Shown here piece after piece: positions 18,473 to 27,685 of a stretch of DNA of 45,929 nt; the first letter of the stretch is position 1; each line of letters begins with the position of its first letter. The notes beneath the pieces were generated by a model. It saw only the letters and a program-made list of their open reading frames with translations, was not told where the DNA came from and did no database searches. Source of the stretch: Bacteroidota bacterium (GTDB lineage: Bacteria; Bacteroidota; Ignavibacteria; Ignavibacteriales; Ignavibacteriaceae); NCBI GenBank assembly GCA_023475265.1, contig JAMCWE010000030.1, positions 1 to 45,929 of the forward strand, read 5' to 3'. The translations under genes and the position numbers were made by a program.

Positions 18473-18652
18473 ATGTTATCCTCTAAGATATTATCGGTAT
18501 TATTTCTAAATCAAAAATCCTATCTAGTAATTCTAAATCAATTTTATTCTGATATTAATTATCGCGCTAATAAACCAAATTATTTCCAATTTGAATTATT
18601 AATAAATGAAGATTGTGATAAAATCTTCATATCAAAGCGGAGATATAAATAA
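18473..18652 (+). CDS. Small hypothetical protein coupled to the NarL-type kinase
   Basis: This 59-codon ORF is preceded by GGAGG with ideal spacing. Its stop TAA at 18650-18652 shares its last base with the ATG of the histidine kinase (TAATG), a typical translational-coupling arrangement. The product (MLSSKILSVLFLNQ, then a polar part ending KIFISKRRYK) has no recognisable domain; the N-terminal third is hydrophobic but too short to be a convincing membrane helix. The kinase also has its own GGAG at 18639-18642 inside this ORF, so the ORF may act as a leader or upstream regulatory ORF rather than make a functional protein. An in-frame TTG at 18455 would add six residues. Reality as a protein is uncertain. 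Confidence 0.45.
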   Translation: MLSSKILSVLFLNQKSYLVILNQFYSDINYRANKPNYFQFELLINEDCDKIFISKRRYK

Positions 18653-20130
18653 TGCAAAAGATAGAATTTAAAATCGAAGACCAATTATTTAAAAAGATTT
18701 TTAATGAAATTCCTGATCCGGCATCGCTTTGGTATAGAACAGATGAAGGCAGGATAATATTGGCTATGACAAATCAAGCTGCATTAGAAACCTCTAACGG
18801 TAGAATTAGTGAATTCATAGGTTATTCAGTTGAAGAATTCTATTTAGATAATATTCAGGTTATAAAGACAATAATTCAAGTAATAGGAACCGGAAAGAAT
18901 ATAAGAATTGAATTAAGAATTAAGCTGAGAACAACAGGCGAGTGGAAATGGTTTTTATCAGACTACGTTAAGGTTGATAATAGTTATGTATTGAACATTG
19001 CAAAAGATATAACTGATAGGAAGAATGTTGAAAAGGCTTTATCGGAAAGTGAAGAAAGATTTAGAATATTAGTTGAACAATCACCGGATGGAATTGGAAT
19101 AATTCAAGATGGAGTAATAAATTTTATAAATAAAGCTACAGTAAAAATGCTTCGCGCAAAAAATGAAACAGAAATAATTGGGCATTCTTTTACTGAATTT
19201 GTACAAAAGGATTCATTCGAAGAAATTAAGAAATATTATTTAAGAGTGAGTTCGGAATCTACTCCGCAGACAATTGAAATTAGATTTAAAACAATAGTAG
19301 GGAAAATATTTTTCGTTGAAATAATATCAAAAAAAATTATTTATAAAGGGAGAGAAGCAATTCAATTCATTATCCGAGATATAACAAAACGGGTTGCTAC
19401 AGAAATACAACTCCGTAATCTGACAACAAGGTTGAGATCCTTAACAACACATATCCAGACTTTAGTAGAAGAAGAAAAAATAAAAATTGCCAGAGAAATT
19501 CATGACGAACTAGCCCAAGCACTGACTGGATTAAAAATTGATTTAACTTTTTTACAAGAAATGAGCGAGGAAAATATAGATAAGAACCAAATAAAGATTA
19601 AGATAAAGTCTATGATCGAATTAATTGATACAACTATCAAAACTGTAAGAAGAATATCAACAGAATTACGTCCGATAATATTGGATAAGTTAGGGCTTAT
19701 TGCAGCAATAGAATGGCTGGTGGAGGATATTCAAAAAAGAACAAGTATTAAATTCCAATGTTCATTGCCAAAAGAAGTATTCACTCTTGATGAAAAACTT
19801 TCTACTGCTTTATTCAGAATATTTCAAGAGTCGATTACAAATATACTTCGTCATTCTTTTGCAACTAAAGTTAATATTTCTATGCTGATAGAAAATTACT
19901 GTTTACATTTGAAGATCAGAGATAATGGTATCGGAATTGAACAAGAAAATATTGATAATATTAATTCACTGGGAATATTCGGAATGAAAGAGCGAGTAAG
20001 AGAATTAAAAGGATCAATTAAAATAAATGGTAAAAAGGGAATGGGGACTTTAGTTATGATAGAAATTCCTTTAGAAAAAAATCAATTAAAAAAGGGCAGA
20101 AAAAATGATCAACATATTAATTGCGGATGA
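18652..20130 (+). CDS. PAS-PAS sensor histidine kinase, NarX/DegS type
   Basis: This 492-residue kinase has no membrane segment and is probably cytoplasmic. Residues about 10-120 and 130-250 are PAS domains, each closed by the usual DITDRK/DITKR linker. The dimerisation domain is HisKA_3 type: IAREIHDELAQALTGLKIDL with the phosphorylated His at 284. The ATPase region carries ESITNILRHS (N box), DNGIGI (G1) and LGIFGMKERV (G2). Such kinases phosphorylate NarL/FixJ regulators, and exactly such a regulator follows, overlapping by 26 bases. The ligand of the PAS domains is unknown; no heme or flavin motif is evident. It starts in a TAATG overlap with the small ORF upstream. Confidence 0.9.
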   Translation: MQKIEFKIEDQLFKKIFNEIPDPASLWYRTDEGRIILAMTNQAALETSNGRISEFIGYSVEEFYLDNIQVIKTIIQVIGTGKNIRIELRIKLRTTGEWKWFLSDYVKVDNSYVLNIAKDITDRKNVEKALSESEERFRILVEQSPDGIGIIQDGVINFINKATVKMLRAKNETEIIGHSFTEFVQKDSFEEIKKYYLRVSSESTPQTIEIRFKTIVGKIFFVEIISKKIIYKGREAIQFIIRDITKRVATEIQLRNLTTRLRSLTTHIQTLVEEEKIKIAREIHDELAQALTGLKIDLTFLQEMSEENIDKNQIKIKIKSMIELIDTTIKTVRRISTELRPIILDKLGLIAAIEWLVEDIQKRTSIKFQCSLPKEVFTLDEKLSTALFRIFQESITNILRHSFATKVNISMLIENYCLHLKIRDNGIGIEQENIDNINSLGIFGMKERVRELKGSIKINGKKGMGTLVMIEIPLEKNQLKKGRKNDQHINCG

Positions 20131-20734
20131 CCACCCGGTAGTAAGGGAAGGCATCAAACAGATAATTGCTAAATCAAAAGATATGACGGTGACAGCGGAA
20201 GCCTCTAATGGCCAGGAAGTAATTGAAAAGATATGCAAGTATAATTTTGACGTAATTATTTTGGATATTGCGATGCCTGGGAGAGACGGCTTTGAAGTAA
20301 TAAAAGAATTAAAAAGAATGAAACCGAAAATTGCGATATTAGTTTTAAGCATATATCCTGAGGATCAAATTGGAATAAGAGTTTTAGAAAACGGAGCTTC
20401 AGGTTATTTGAATAAAGAAAGTGCACCTTCCGAATTAATAAACGCAATAATTAAGATACATAATGGGCGAAAATATATTAGTTCAAATCTTGTCGAATCG
20501 TTAGCATCACGTGTTATGATCAGCAAGAAACCTCTGCTTCACGAAAATCTTTCGAATAGAGAATACCAAATACTTTGTTTAATAGCTTCGGGAAAAGACC
20601 CAAAAGAAATTGCTGATCGACTTTCAATCAGCATTAAATCAGTACGCACTTACCGCGAAAGGATACATCAAAAGCTAATGGTGAAAAATGATGTTGAATT
20701 AACTCATTATGCAATTCAGAATAAAATTATTTAA
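20105..20734 (+). CDS. NarL/FixJ-family response regulator
   Basis: The 209-residue protein has an N-terminal receiver (acid pair Asp8-Asp9, phosphorylation site Asp54 in ILDIAMPG, conserved Lys in GYLNKES near 104) and a C-terminal LuxR-type helix-turn-helix (LSNREYQILCLIASGKDPKEIADRLSIS, broken here, then IKSVRTYRERIHQKL). It overlaps the kinase gene by 26 bases, so the pair is a cognate two-component system with high likelihood. It is the only DNA-binding output protein in the 18-32 kb sensory block. A perfect palindrome of the LuxR-regulator kind lies 167 bases after its stop, upstream of the next receiver gene, and is a possible target. Confidence 0.93.
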   Translation: MINILIADDHPVVREGIKQIIAKSKDMTVTAEASNGQEVIEKICKYNFDVIILDIAMPGRDGFEVIKELKRMKPKIAILVLSIYPEDQIGIRVLENGASGYLNKESAPSELINAIIKIHNGRKYISSNLVESLASRVMISKKPLLHENLSNREYQILCLIASGKDPKEIADRLSISIKSVRTYRERIHQKLMVKNDVELTHYAIQNKII

Positions 20735-20900
20735 TCTTTGTTCTATTGCTGAACTGTTTAATTGTTAAATTGTTTTTTAATTCCATTGAATTATAATTGT
20801 CCTTCCTTCCAAAAAAAACTAAAATTTTAACATCGAATAAAAGAATCATTAAAGGGATTTTAAATTAATTATTAAGAAATTTAAGTGAAATTATTTTTAT

Positions 20901-20916
20901 GTAGTCCTAAGACTAC
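20901..20916. promoter_or_regulatory. Palindromic candidate operator GTAGTC-CTAA-GACTAC
   Basis: GTAGTC at 20901-20906 and GACTAC at 20911-20916 form a perfect inverted repeat around CTAA, 75 bases before the start of the lone receiver gene. GC-containing symmetric hexamers stand out in this AT-rich gap. The size and spacing fit a dimeric response-regulator site, and the NarL-family regulator encoded just upstream is the obvious candidate. A small RNA hairpin is the alternative, but no T-run follows. Confidence 0.45.
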
Positions 20917-20991
20917 AAAACAAGTGGTTTTTTGCTAATTGATTATCAATTTCTATTTAGATAATTAGTTATTGAATTTAATAGAATCAAA

Positions 20992-21375
20992 ATGAAACCT
21001 CTAAACATTCTTATTGTCGATGATTCGGAAATTATACGTGACCGGATTGCAGAAAAACTCCGGCAATTTGGTGATGCAATAAAGATCTTGCAGGCAGATA
21101 ATTACAGTCTTGCGTTAAAACTGTTTATTTCTTCGCCGCCAGAGATAATAATATTAGACATTCAACTGCCAGATGGGGATGGAATGGATCTTTTGAATAT
21201 TATTAAAACAATAGCCCCGTCCACTCATGTAATTATTTTAACAAATTATCCGTTTGCTGTATTTAAGGAACATTGTGCCAAATGTGGAGCCGAATTTTTT
21301 TTTGATAAGTCGAACGATTTTGAAAAACTACAATATGCAGTTAATCAAATTTGTACAAGTGATTCAATCAATTAA
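20992..21375 (+). CDS. Stand-alone receiver-domain response regulator
   Basis: This 127-residue CheY-like protein is a receiver only. It has Asp10-Asp11 (VDDSE), phosphorylation site Asp56 (ILDIQLPDGDG), Thr in ILTNYP near 85, and a conserved Lys in FFDKSNDFE near 105. The EHCAKCGAEFFF segment has a C-x2-C pair, seen in a group of such receivers. There is no output domain, so it must act by protein contact or as a phosphate relay or sink. It lies 11 bases before the large membrane kinase and is probably the first gene of a second transcription unit, after a 257-base gap containing the palindrome. Confidence 0.88.
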   Translation: MKPLNILIVDDSEIIRDRIAEKLRQFGDAIKILQADNYSLALKLFISSPPEIIILDIQLPDGDGMDLLNIIKTIAPSTHVIILTNYPFAVFKEHCAKCGAEFFFDKSNDFEKLQYAVNQICTSDSIN

Positions 21376-21386
21376 ACGAGATTAGA

Positions 21387-24300
21387 ATGAATTCTTCTAA
21401 CATCAATGATTCAATGCAAAAAAAGGAATTATTAAAAACACTTTTCATTACGATGGTTCTCGTTTTTTTAGGTATGAATGTATTCCAATTCTTGAAATTA
21501 TATCTTGATCCGCGTATAGATGTAGCTCTGTCCAATATTATTACAAATGTTTTTAATACAATAGTTGCTGTAATAGCTGCATATTTTATTTACAAAAAAC
21601 AATTCAATATAAATCAACTATTAATGAAAGAAATTGTCATAAGGAAAATTACAGAAGACAAATTAAGTCATATCAATAAACTTTATTCTGTATTAAGCAA
21701 TATAAATCAGGCGATTGTTCATATTAAAGAGAAAGAAAGATTATTAGAAGAAATCTGCAGGATTATTGTGGAACAAGGAAAATTCAAGTTAGCCTGGATA
21801 GGATTAGTTGATGAAGAAAATAATTTTATAAAACCCTATGCGTATTACGGTATTATTGACGGTTATCTTGATGATATAAAAATTTCTTTAAGCGATGACA
21901 AATTAAATAAAGGTCCAACTGCAAAAGCGATATTAAGCGGAAAATATTTTGTATGCAACGATATTGAAAATGATCCGCGGATGAAACAATGGAAAGAAAA
22001 AATTCTTAAACTGGGTTTCAAGTCATCTGCGGCTTTTGCATTCAATACTGAAGGTAAAGTAATAGGTTCATTAAATGTTTATATAGATAAACCGAATTAC
22101 TTTAATGAAGAGGAAATAAAACTATTAAATGAAATTAGATTTGATATTACTTATGCACTGGATGCAATTGAATCAGAAAGAAAAAAGAAAAAAGCTGAGA
22201 TAGAAATTAAAGAAGAAAGATTAAGATTCAATAATATTTTGGAAACATTACCGGCATCTGTTGTTTTATTAACCCCGGATTACCATGTAAGTTTTGCAAA
22301 CCGTTTTTTCCGCGAACGCTTTGGCGACGGAGATGGTAAGTGCTGTTACGAGTTTCTTTTCGACCGTTCGGAACCTTGTGAAAATTGTGAGACATATACA
22401 GTATTAAAAACAGGAAAGCGTCATGAATGGGAATGGTTGGGGCCGGACGGAAGAAATTATTTCATTAACGATTTTCCTTTTACAGATACCGATGGTTCGC
22501 CTCTGATTATTGAAATGGGAATTGATATTACGGAAAGGAGGCAAGCAGAAGAAGCCTTACAAAAAAGTGAACAACTACATATCGAAGCTCAAAAAATTGC
22601 GCACATCGGACACTGGCGGCTTGATTTGACTTGTAATAAACTAACATGGTCAGATGAAGTCTATATTATTTTTGGAATTCAACCGCAATCCTTTGATGGA
22701 ACTCTGGAAGTATTTTTAAATTATGTTCATCCAAATGATAGAGAATATGTTGCCAGTGAATATAAGGAATCTGTAGATAATAAAACTTTTTATAATATTG
22801 ATCATAGAATTATTAGACCAAATGGTGAAGTAAGATTCGTTCATGAACAATGTCATACTTATTATGATGACAATAGTTTACCATTGTACTCAGTCGGAAC
22901 AGTTCAAGATATTACAGAACGAAAAGAAGCGGAAGAAAAAGCTTTAGAAGCAAATCAACTTTACAGAATTGTTTTTGAAAATAGCTTAGACGGCTTAATG
23001 CTTACAGATCCAGACGGAAGAATATTTGACGTTAATCCTGCGGCAGAAAAAATCTTAGATTACACTCAAGATGAAATTAGAAAAATTGGGAGATCTGGAA
23101 TATTAGATACAACCGATCCACGTTTGCCTGAGTTCCTGGAAAGGAGAATTAAAAACGGTTTTGCTTTAAGTGAATTGATTTTAATTCGAAAAGACGGAAT
23201 TAAAATACCTGTAGATGTGTCTTCAAGAATTTTTTATGATAAAAATGGAGAGATGCGTACAAGCCTCTCCATTCGAGATATTTCCGAACGCAAGCAAGCG
23301 GAGGCAGCGCTAACAAAGCAGTTGCATTTTTCACGTGCAATTAACCAAATTGCTGAGGCCATAATTACACGGGAGAATTCAGAATCAATATTGCAAGCAA
23401 TAACAGATTTTATTGGTATAACTTTAGAGGTTGACCGGTCTTTAATCTATTTCATTTCATTTGAAAAAGAAGAGATTGAAGGTTTAACAGAATGGTTAAA
23501 TCCCAATTCAACTGGTATAACACCTACAAAGGCGACCTATCCAATTAATATATTCATCAGCAGCGCTACCGAAATGAACAAAACCAAGAATTGGTTAGAA
23601 AGTCATTTCGATGATATGAATTTCATGTTAATTGAAGATGGTTCTGCGCAAATTTTGCATGAACAAATGCAAATTAAAAGTTTACTTTGGTTTCCATTTT
23701 TATTTAATCGCGATAGCTTCTATTTAATTGTTTTAAATCATATTCAACATCGTCATATCTGGAAAACCGAAGAATTAGATTTTCTTGAAACCATAAGCAG
23801 GCTTGTAAGTATTGCCTTGATAAAAATTGAAATATTAAAAAAGCGGAAAGAGTATCAAGAAAAATTATTGGCGGTATCCAATTACACAAGGAATTTAATT
23901 GAGGTCAGTCTCGATCCGCTTGTTACAATAAGTGCCGAAGGAAAAATTACCGATGTAAACAAAGCTACTGAAAAAGCCACAGGCATGCCCAGAGAACAAT
24001 TAATTGGAAGTAATTTTTCTGATTATTTTACTGAACCGCAAAAAGCCAACGAAGGTTACCAGAAAGTACTTAAAGATGGTTTTGTTGTGGATTATCCTTT
24101 AATAATTCAGCATATATCTGGTAGATCAACACCGGTTTTGTATAACGCTACAGTTTATAGAGATGAAATGGGAGAAATACAAGGTGTGTTTGCAGCAGCA
24201 AGAGATATTACAAAATTAAAAGATTCAGAAGAAGAAATTCAAAAGATATTAAATGATCTTCGACGTTCTAATCAAGAGCTGGAACAATTCGCATATATAG

Positions 24301-24953
24301 CTTCGCATGATCTCCAGGAGCCGTTAAGAATGATATCGAGCTATACTCAATTATTAGCAAACCGGTACAAAGGCAAATTAGATTCCGACGCCGATGACTT
24401 TATTAATTTTACTGTTGACGGAGCGAACAGGCTACAGGCTTTAATACAAAGCTTGCTGGCTTATTCACGAGTAGATAGAAAAATAAAACCGTTTGAAATA
24501 ATTAATTGTAATTCAGTAATGAAACAAGTTCTTGATAATTTGAAAACTACAATAGCTGAAAATCAAGCTGTTGTCGTTTCTGAAAAGCTGCCGGTAATTT
24601 TAGGAGACGAGCTTCAGCTAATTCAATTGTTCCAAAACTTAATCGGTAATGCAATAAAATTCTGCGGAAAGAATATTCCTCAAATAAAAATTTCAGTAAA
24701 AGAGAATTTGGACGATTGGGAATTTAGCATACAGGATAACGGTATAGGAATAGACTCCCAATATTTTGAAAGAATATTTGTAATCTTCCAACGGCTTCAT
24801 CCAAGGGAAGACTACAAGGGCGTTGGAATGGGCCTGGCTATTGCAAAAAAGATAGTTGAAAAGCATGGCGGAAAAATTTGGGTTGATTCGGAGATCGGCA
24901 AAGGTTCTACTTTTTATTTCACTATTCCTAAAATAAAGGATAAAGATGAATAA
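21387..24953 (+). CDS. Membrane sensor histidine kinase, GAF-PAS3-GAF-PAS-HisKA-HATPase
   Basis: The 1188-residue kinase begins with two membrane helices (about residues 16-37 and 49-70) with no sizeable periplasmic loop. Then follow a GAF domain (about 95-265), a PAS domain with CYEFLFDRSEPCENC (about 285-390), a PAS_3 domain (about 398-520), a further PAS (about 525-640), a second GAF (about 645-820), and a PAS (about 831-950). The kinase core has FAYIASHDLQEPLR with His974, NLIGNAIKF near 1083, DNGIGID near 1116 and GVGMGLAIAKKIV. This HisKA type is shared with Cph1-like kinases, which pair with Rcp1-like receivers, and such a receiver overlaps by eight bases. No PHY domain or bilin-binding Cys motif is evident, so light sensing is not claimed. 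Confidence 0.9.
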   Translation: MNSSNINDSMQKKELLKTLFITMVLVFLGMNVFQFLKLYLDPRIDVALSNIITNVFNTIVAVIAAYFIYKKQFNINQLLMKEIVIRKITEDKLSHINKLYSVLSNINQAIVHIKEKERLLEEICRIIVEQGKFKLAWIGLVDEENNFIKPYAYYGIIDGYLDDIKISLSDDKLNKGPTAKAILSGKYFVCNDIENDPRMKQWKEKILKLGFKSSAAFAFNTEGKVIGSLNVYIDKPNYFNEEEIKLLNEIRFDITYALDAIESERKKKKAEIEIKEERLRFNNILETLPASVVLLTPDYHVSFANRFFRERFGDGDGKCCYEFLFDRSEPCENCETYTVLKTGKRHEWEWLGPDGRNYFINDFPFTDTDGSPLIIEMGIDITERRQAEEALQKSEQLHIEAQKIAHIGHWRLDLTCNKLTWSDEVYIIFGIQPQSFDGTLEVFLNYVHPNDREYVASEYKESVDNKTFYNIDHRIIRPNGEVRFVHEQCHTYYDDNSLPLYSVGTVQDITERKEAEEKALEANQLYRIVFENSLDGLMLTDPDGRIFDVNPAAEKILDYTQDEIRKIGRSGILDTTDPRLPEFLERRIKNGFALSELILIRKDGIKIPVDVSSRIFYDKNGEMRTSLSIRDISERKQAEAALTKQLHFSRAINQIAEAIITRENSESILQAITDFIGITLEVDRSLIYFISFEKEEIEGLTEWLNPNSTGITPTKATYPINIFISSATEMNKTKNWLESHFDDMNFMLIEDGSAQILHEQMQIKSLLWFPFLFNRDSFYLIVLNHIQHRHIWKTEELDFLETISRLVSIALIKIEILKKRKEYQEKLLAVSNYTRNLIEVSLDPLVTISAEGKITDVNKATEKATGMPREQLIGSNFSDYFTEPQKANEGYQKVLKDGFVVDYPLIIQHISGRSTPVLYNATVYRDEMGEIQGVFAAARDITKLKDSEEEIQKILNDLRRSNQELEQFAYIASHDLQEPLRMISSYTQLLANRYKGKLDSDADDFINFTVDGANRLQALIQSLLAYSRVDRKIKPFEIINCNSVMKQVLDNLKTTIAENQAVVVSEKLPVILGDELQLIQLFQNLIGNAIKFCGKNIPQIKISVKENLDDWEFSIQDNGIGIDSQYFERIFVIFQRLHPREDYKGVGMGLAIAKKIVEKHGGKIWVDSEIGKGSTFYFTIPKIKDKDE

Positions 24954-25398
24954 TTTATTTGGAAGACCGGTTCGAATTCTTCTTGTTGAAGATAATCTTG
25001 CCGATATAAGATTGACAAAAGAAGTATTTAAAACAAGTAAGGTATTAAATGAAATAGAGATTGCAAACGATGGTGTGGAAGCGATAAATTATTTAAAAAA
25101 AACCGGAAAGTATGAATCAAATAAAACACCGGATTTGATTTTACTTGATTTAAATCTACCTAAAAAAGACGGAAGAGAAGTTCTTGCTGAAATAAAATCT
25201 GATTTGAACTTGAGAAAAATACCAATCATAATTTTAACTATATCTAAAGATGAAGAGGATATTTTAAAATCATATAGCCTATATGCTAATTGTTATATTA
25301 CTAAACCAATAAACCTTGAGCAGTTCAATAATGTAATTAAAAGTATAGAAGATTTTTGGTTCACAATAGTTAAGCTTCCATCTGATTATATAAACTGA
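24946..25398 (+). CDS. Rcp1-like single-domain response regulator
   Basis: The 150-residue receiver has LLVEDNLADIRL at the N-terminus with Asp16, phosphorylation site Asp68 (LLDLNLPKKDG), Thr in ILTISKDEEDI and Lys in YITKPINLEQF near 120. The insertion before the phosphorylation site and the C-terminal helix ending in IEDFWFTIVKLP mark the Rcp1 subfamily, which partners Cph1-like kinases in cyanobacteria. It overlaps the preceding kinase by eight bases, and a second Rcp1-like gene follows the next kinase. It has no output domain. Confidence 0.9.
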   Translation: MNNLFGRPVRILLVEDNLADIRLTKEVFKTSKVLNEIEIANDGVEAINYLKKTGKYESNKTPDLILLDLNLPKKDGREVLAEIKSDLNLRKIPIIILTISKDEEDILKSYSLYANCYITKPINLEQFNNVIKSIEDFWFTIVKLPSDYIN

Positions 25399-25429
25399 AA
25401 ATATTTTCAACAATCTAATAACATAAAAT

Positions 25430-27226
25430 ATGTTTGAACAATTACAAATATTATTGGTTGAAGACAGTCCAGGGGACGCCCGGCTAATAGAAGAGATGTT
25501 AAAGGAATCGCACATTGCAGAATTCAAAATTAAGAAAGCAAAGCTTAAATCAGAGGCATTTGAGCTGTTAAAAAATTATTCATTTGATGCAATACTTCTT
25601 GATTTAAATTTACCTGACAGTTATGGAATCGAAACGTGTACAACTTTCGTTAGAGAATATCCTCAAATTCCTATTGTTGTTTTAACGGGAAATGAAAGCG
25701 AACAGATAGGTGAAGAAGCTTTGATGCTTGGAGCTCAGGATTATTTAATTAAAGGGCAGATTGATAATCGGCCGCTTGCAAGGGCTTTAAGGTTCAGCAT
25801 AGAAAGATTCAGGATACAAAAAAGATTGCAGAATAGTGAAACTCGTTTTAGAATAATGATTGAAAAAAATGATGACAGCATAATTATAACCGATAAAGGC
25901 GGAATAATTAAATTTGTCAATCCGGCAGCAGAAAAATTATTTAACAAGTCAAAAGAAAAATTATTAGGTGAAAAATTCGAATACCCGATTACTGAAGAAA
26001 AGCCATATGAAATATTAATTACAAGAAATCATGATGATAAAAGATATGCAGATATGAGAATAGTAGAAATTGAATGGGAAAATGTTCCAATGAATTTACT
26101 TACGCTTCATGATATTACTGAAAGAAAAACTGCAGAAAATTTATTAAGAGAAAGCGAAGAAAGATTTAGGTTGATTTCTGAAAATTCCTTGGATTTGATC
26201 AGCATGGTTAACGAAAACGGATATTTTGTTTATGCCAGTCCTTCTTTTGAAACGCTGCTTGAATATCCAACAAGAGAGCTTTATAAAAAAAGATTATTCG
26301 ATTTGATTAACAAAGAAGATCTTGAAAAAATTCCCAATTGGAAAAATAAGTTACAGTCTAAATTCAGAATTATTGATGCAAAGGGATTTTGGCGCTGGAT
26401 GGAAGGATCAAGCTATACTATTTTGTGGAAGCATCAAACTTTTATTATCTCTGTTTGCCGGGACATAACTGAAAGAATTATTGCCGATAATGAAATTAAA
26501 AAACTTAATGCCGAACTGGAACAGAGAGTAGTTCAGCGGACAGCAGAATTAGAAGCCGCCAATAAAGAATTAGAATCTTTTAGTTTTTCGGTTTCTCATG
26601 ACCTTCGCGCACCATTAAGATCTATAGATGGTTTTAGCAAAATATTGTTGGAAGATTATAAAGATAAATTAGATTCTTTCGGGCAGGATTATCTAAACCG
26701 TGTAAGACACGCTACCATTCGAATGTCCAATCTTATTGACGATTTTTTGAAACTATCAAGAATTACTAGAATTGAATTAACCAGAACAAACGTTAACTTA
26801 AGTCAAATTGCTCTCGACTATCTGAATGAACAGAGAAAAATTAATCCGGAAAGAAATGTAAAATTTATTGTTTCACCGGACATTTATGTTTACGCAGATA
26901 GTCAGCTTATGAAAATATTAATGGAAAACTTACTTGGTAATTCATGGAAATTTACTAGAAATCATGGGGAGGCAGTAATTGAAATCGGATCTTATGAAAA
27001 TAAAGACGGTAAAATATTTTTTATTAAAGATGACGGAGCTGGATTTGATATGGCAAATGCCGGAAAATTATTTACACCGTTTGAACGACTGCATTCTTCC
27101 AGTGAATACGAGGGAACAGGTATTGGATTGGCAACAGTTCATAGAATTATTGCCAGGCACGGAGGAAGAATATGGGCAGAAGGGGAAATAGAAAAAGGAG
27201 CCAAATTTAGTTTTATTTTGCCATGA
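25430..27226 (+). CDS. Receiver-PAS-PAS histidine kinase
   Basis: This 598-residue cytoplasmic kinase has an N-terminal receiver (LLVEDSPGDARL, Asp58 in ILLDLNLPD, Lys in YLIKGQ near 108), two PAS domains (about 140-240 and 245-355), a short coiled coil (LNAELEQRVVQRTAELEAAN), HisKA with FSVSHDLRAPLRSIDGF and His390, and an ATPase domain with NLLGNSWKF, DDGAGFD and GTGIGLATVHRII. The N-terminal receiver makes it a kinase that can itself be phosphorylated, for example by the kinase upstream, and then control its own activity. It starts 31 bases after the Rcp1-like gene and is followed by another such receiver. The PAS ligands are unknown. Confidence 0.92.
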   Translation: MFEQLQILLVEDSPGDARLIEEMLKESHIAEFKIKKAKLKSEAFELLKNYSFDAILLDLNLPDSYGIETCTTFVREYPQIPIVVLTGNESEQIGEEALMLGAQDYLIKGQIDNRPLARALRFSIERFRIQKRLQNSETRFRIMIEKNDDSIIITDKGGIIKFVNPAAEKLFNKSKEKLLGEKFEYPITEEKPYEILITRNHDDKRYADMRIVEIEWENVPMNLLTLHDITERKTAENLLRESEERFRLISENSLDLISMVNENGYFVYASPSFETLLEYPTRELYKKRLFDLINKEDLEKIPNWKNKLQSKFRIIDAKGFWRWMEGSSYTILWKHQTFIISVCRDITERIIADNEIKKLNAELEQRVVQRTAELEAANKELESFSFSVSHDLRAPLRSIDGFSKILLEDYKDKLDSFGQDYLNRVRHATIRMSNLIDDFLKLSRITRIELTRTNVNLSQIALDYLNEQRKINPERNVKFIVSPDIYVYADSQLMKILMENLLGNSWKFTRNHGEAVIEIGSYENKDGKIFFIKDDGAGFDMANAGKLFTPFERLHSSSEYEGTGIGLATVHRIIARHGGRIWAEGEIEKGAKFSFILP

Positions 27227-27239
27227 TGAGGAGGAAAAG

Positions 27240-27683
27240 ATGTTTACAAAATCTATTTTACTTGTAGAAGATAATCCGGATGATGAAGCATTAGCATTAC
27301 GAGCTTTTGGCAGTAGTAACTTCCCGCATCCATTAAGAGTTGTGCATGACGGGAAAGAAGCGATCGATTATTTATTATGTACAGGCGGGTTTTCAAATAG
27401 AAACCCAAATGAAATGCCCGCATTAATTATGCTTGATTTGAAATTACCAAAAGTAGCAGGGTTAAAAGTATTGCAGGTTGTTCGCACGCACGAAAGAACC
27501 AAATTGGTGCCGGTGGTAATATTAACTTCTTCAAAGGAAGAAAAGGATGTTTTGAATGCTTATTCTCTAGGAGCTAATAGCTATATCAGAAAACCTATTC
27601 GATTTGAAGAATTTGTCGATACAATAAAAGAGATTGGTAAATATTGGCTGCGGTTAAATGAACTACCACAAAATTTAGGATAA
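27240..27683 (+). CDS. Rcp1-like single-domain response regulator (second copy)
   Basis: The 147-residue receiver has LLVEDNPDDEALALRAF, phosphorylation site Asp66 (IMLDLKLPKVAG), Thr-Ser in ILTSSKEEKDV, and Lys in SYIRKPIRFEEF. Its C-terminus, IGKYWLRLNELP, is the Rcp1-type helix also seen in the other copy. The two copies are clearly diverged, so this is not a recent duplication. A strong GAGGAGGA at 27228-27235 precedes the ATG. It lies 13 bases after the REC-PAS-PAS kinase and two bases before the next hybrid kinase, so it could receive phosphate from either. Confidence 0.92.
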   Translation: MFTKSILLVEDNPDDEALALRAFGSSNFPHPLRVVHDGKEAIDYLLCTGGFSNRNPNEMPALIMLDLKLPKVAGLKVLQVVRTHERTKLVPVVILTSSKEEKDVLNAYSLGANSYIRKPIRFEEFVDTIKEIGKYWLRLNELPQNLG

Positions 27684-27685
27684 AT

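Noticed and set aside
21387-24953. Phytochrome-type photoreceptor
   Set aside because: The kinase core and the Rcp1-like partner are Cph1-like, but the GAF domains show no bilin-binding signature and no PHY domain is present.
24946-27683. Recent duplication of the two kinase/Rcp1-like pairs
   Set aside because: The two receivers and their kinases share family motifs only; sequence differs throughout, so the pairs diverged long ago or were recruited separately.
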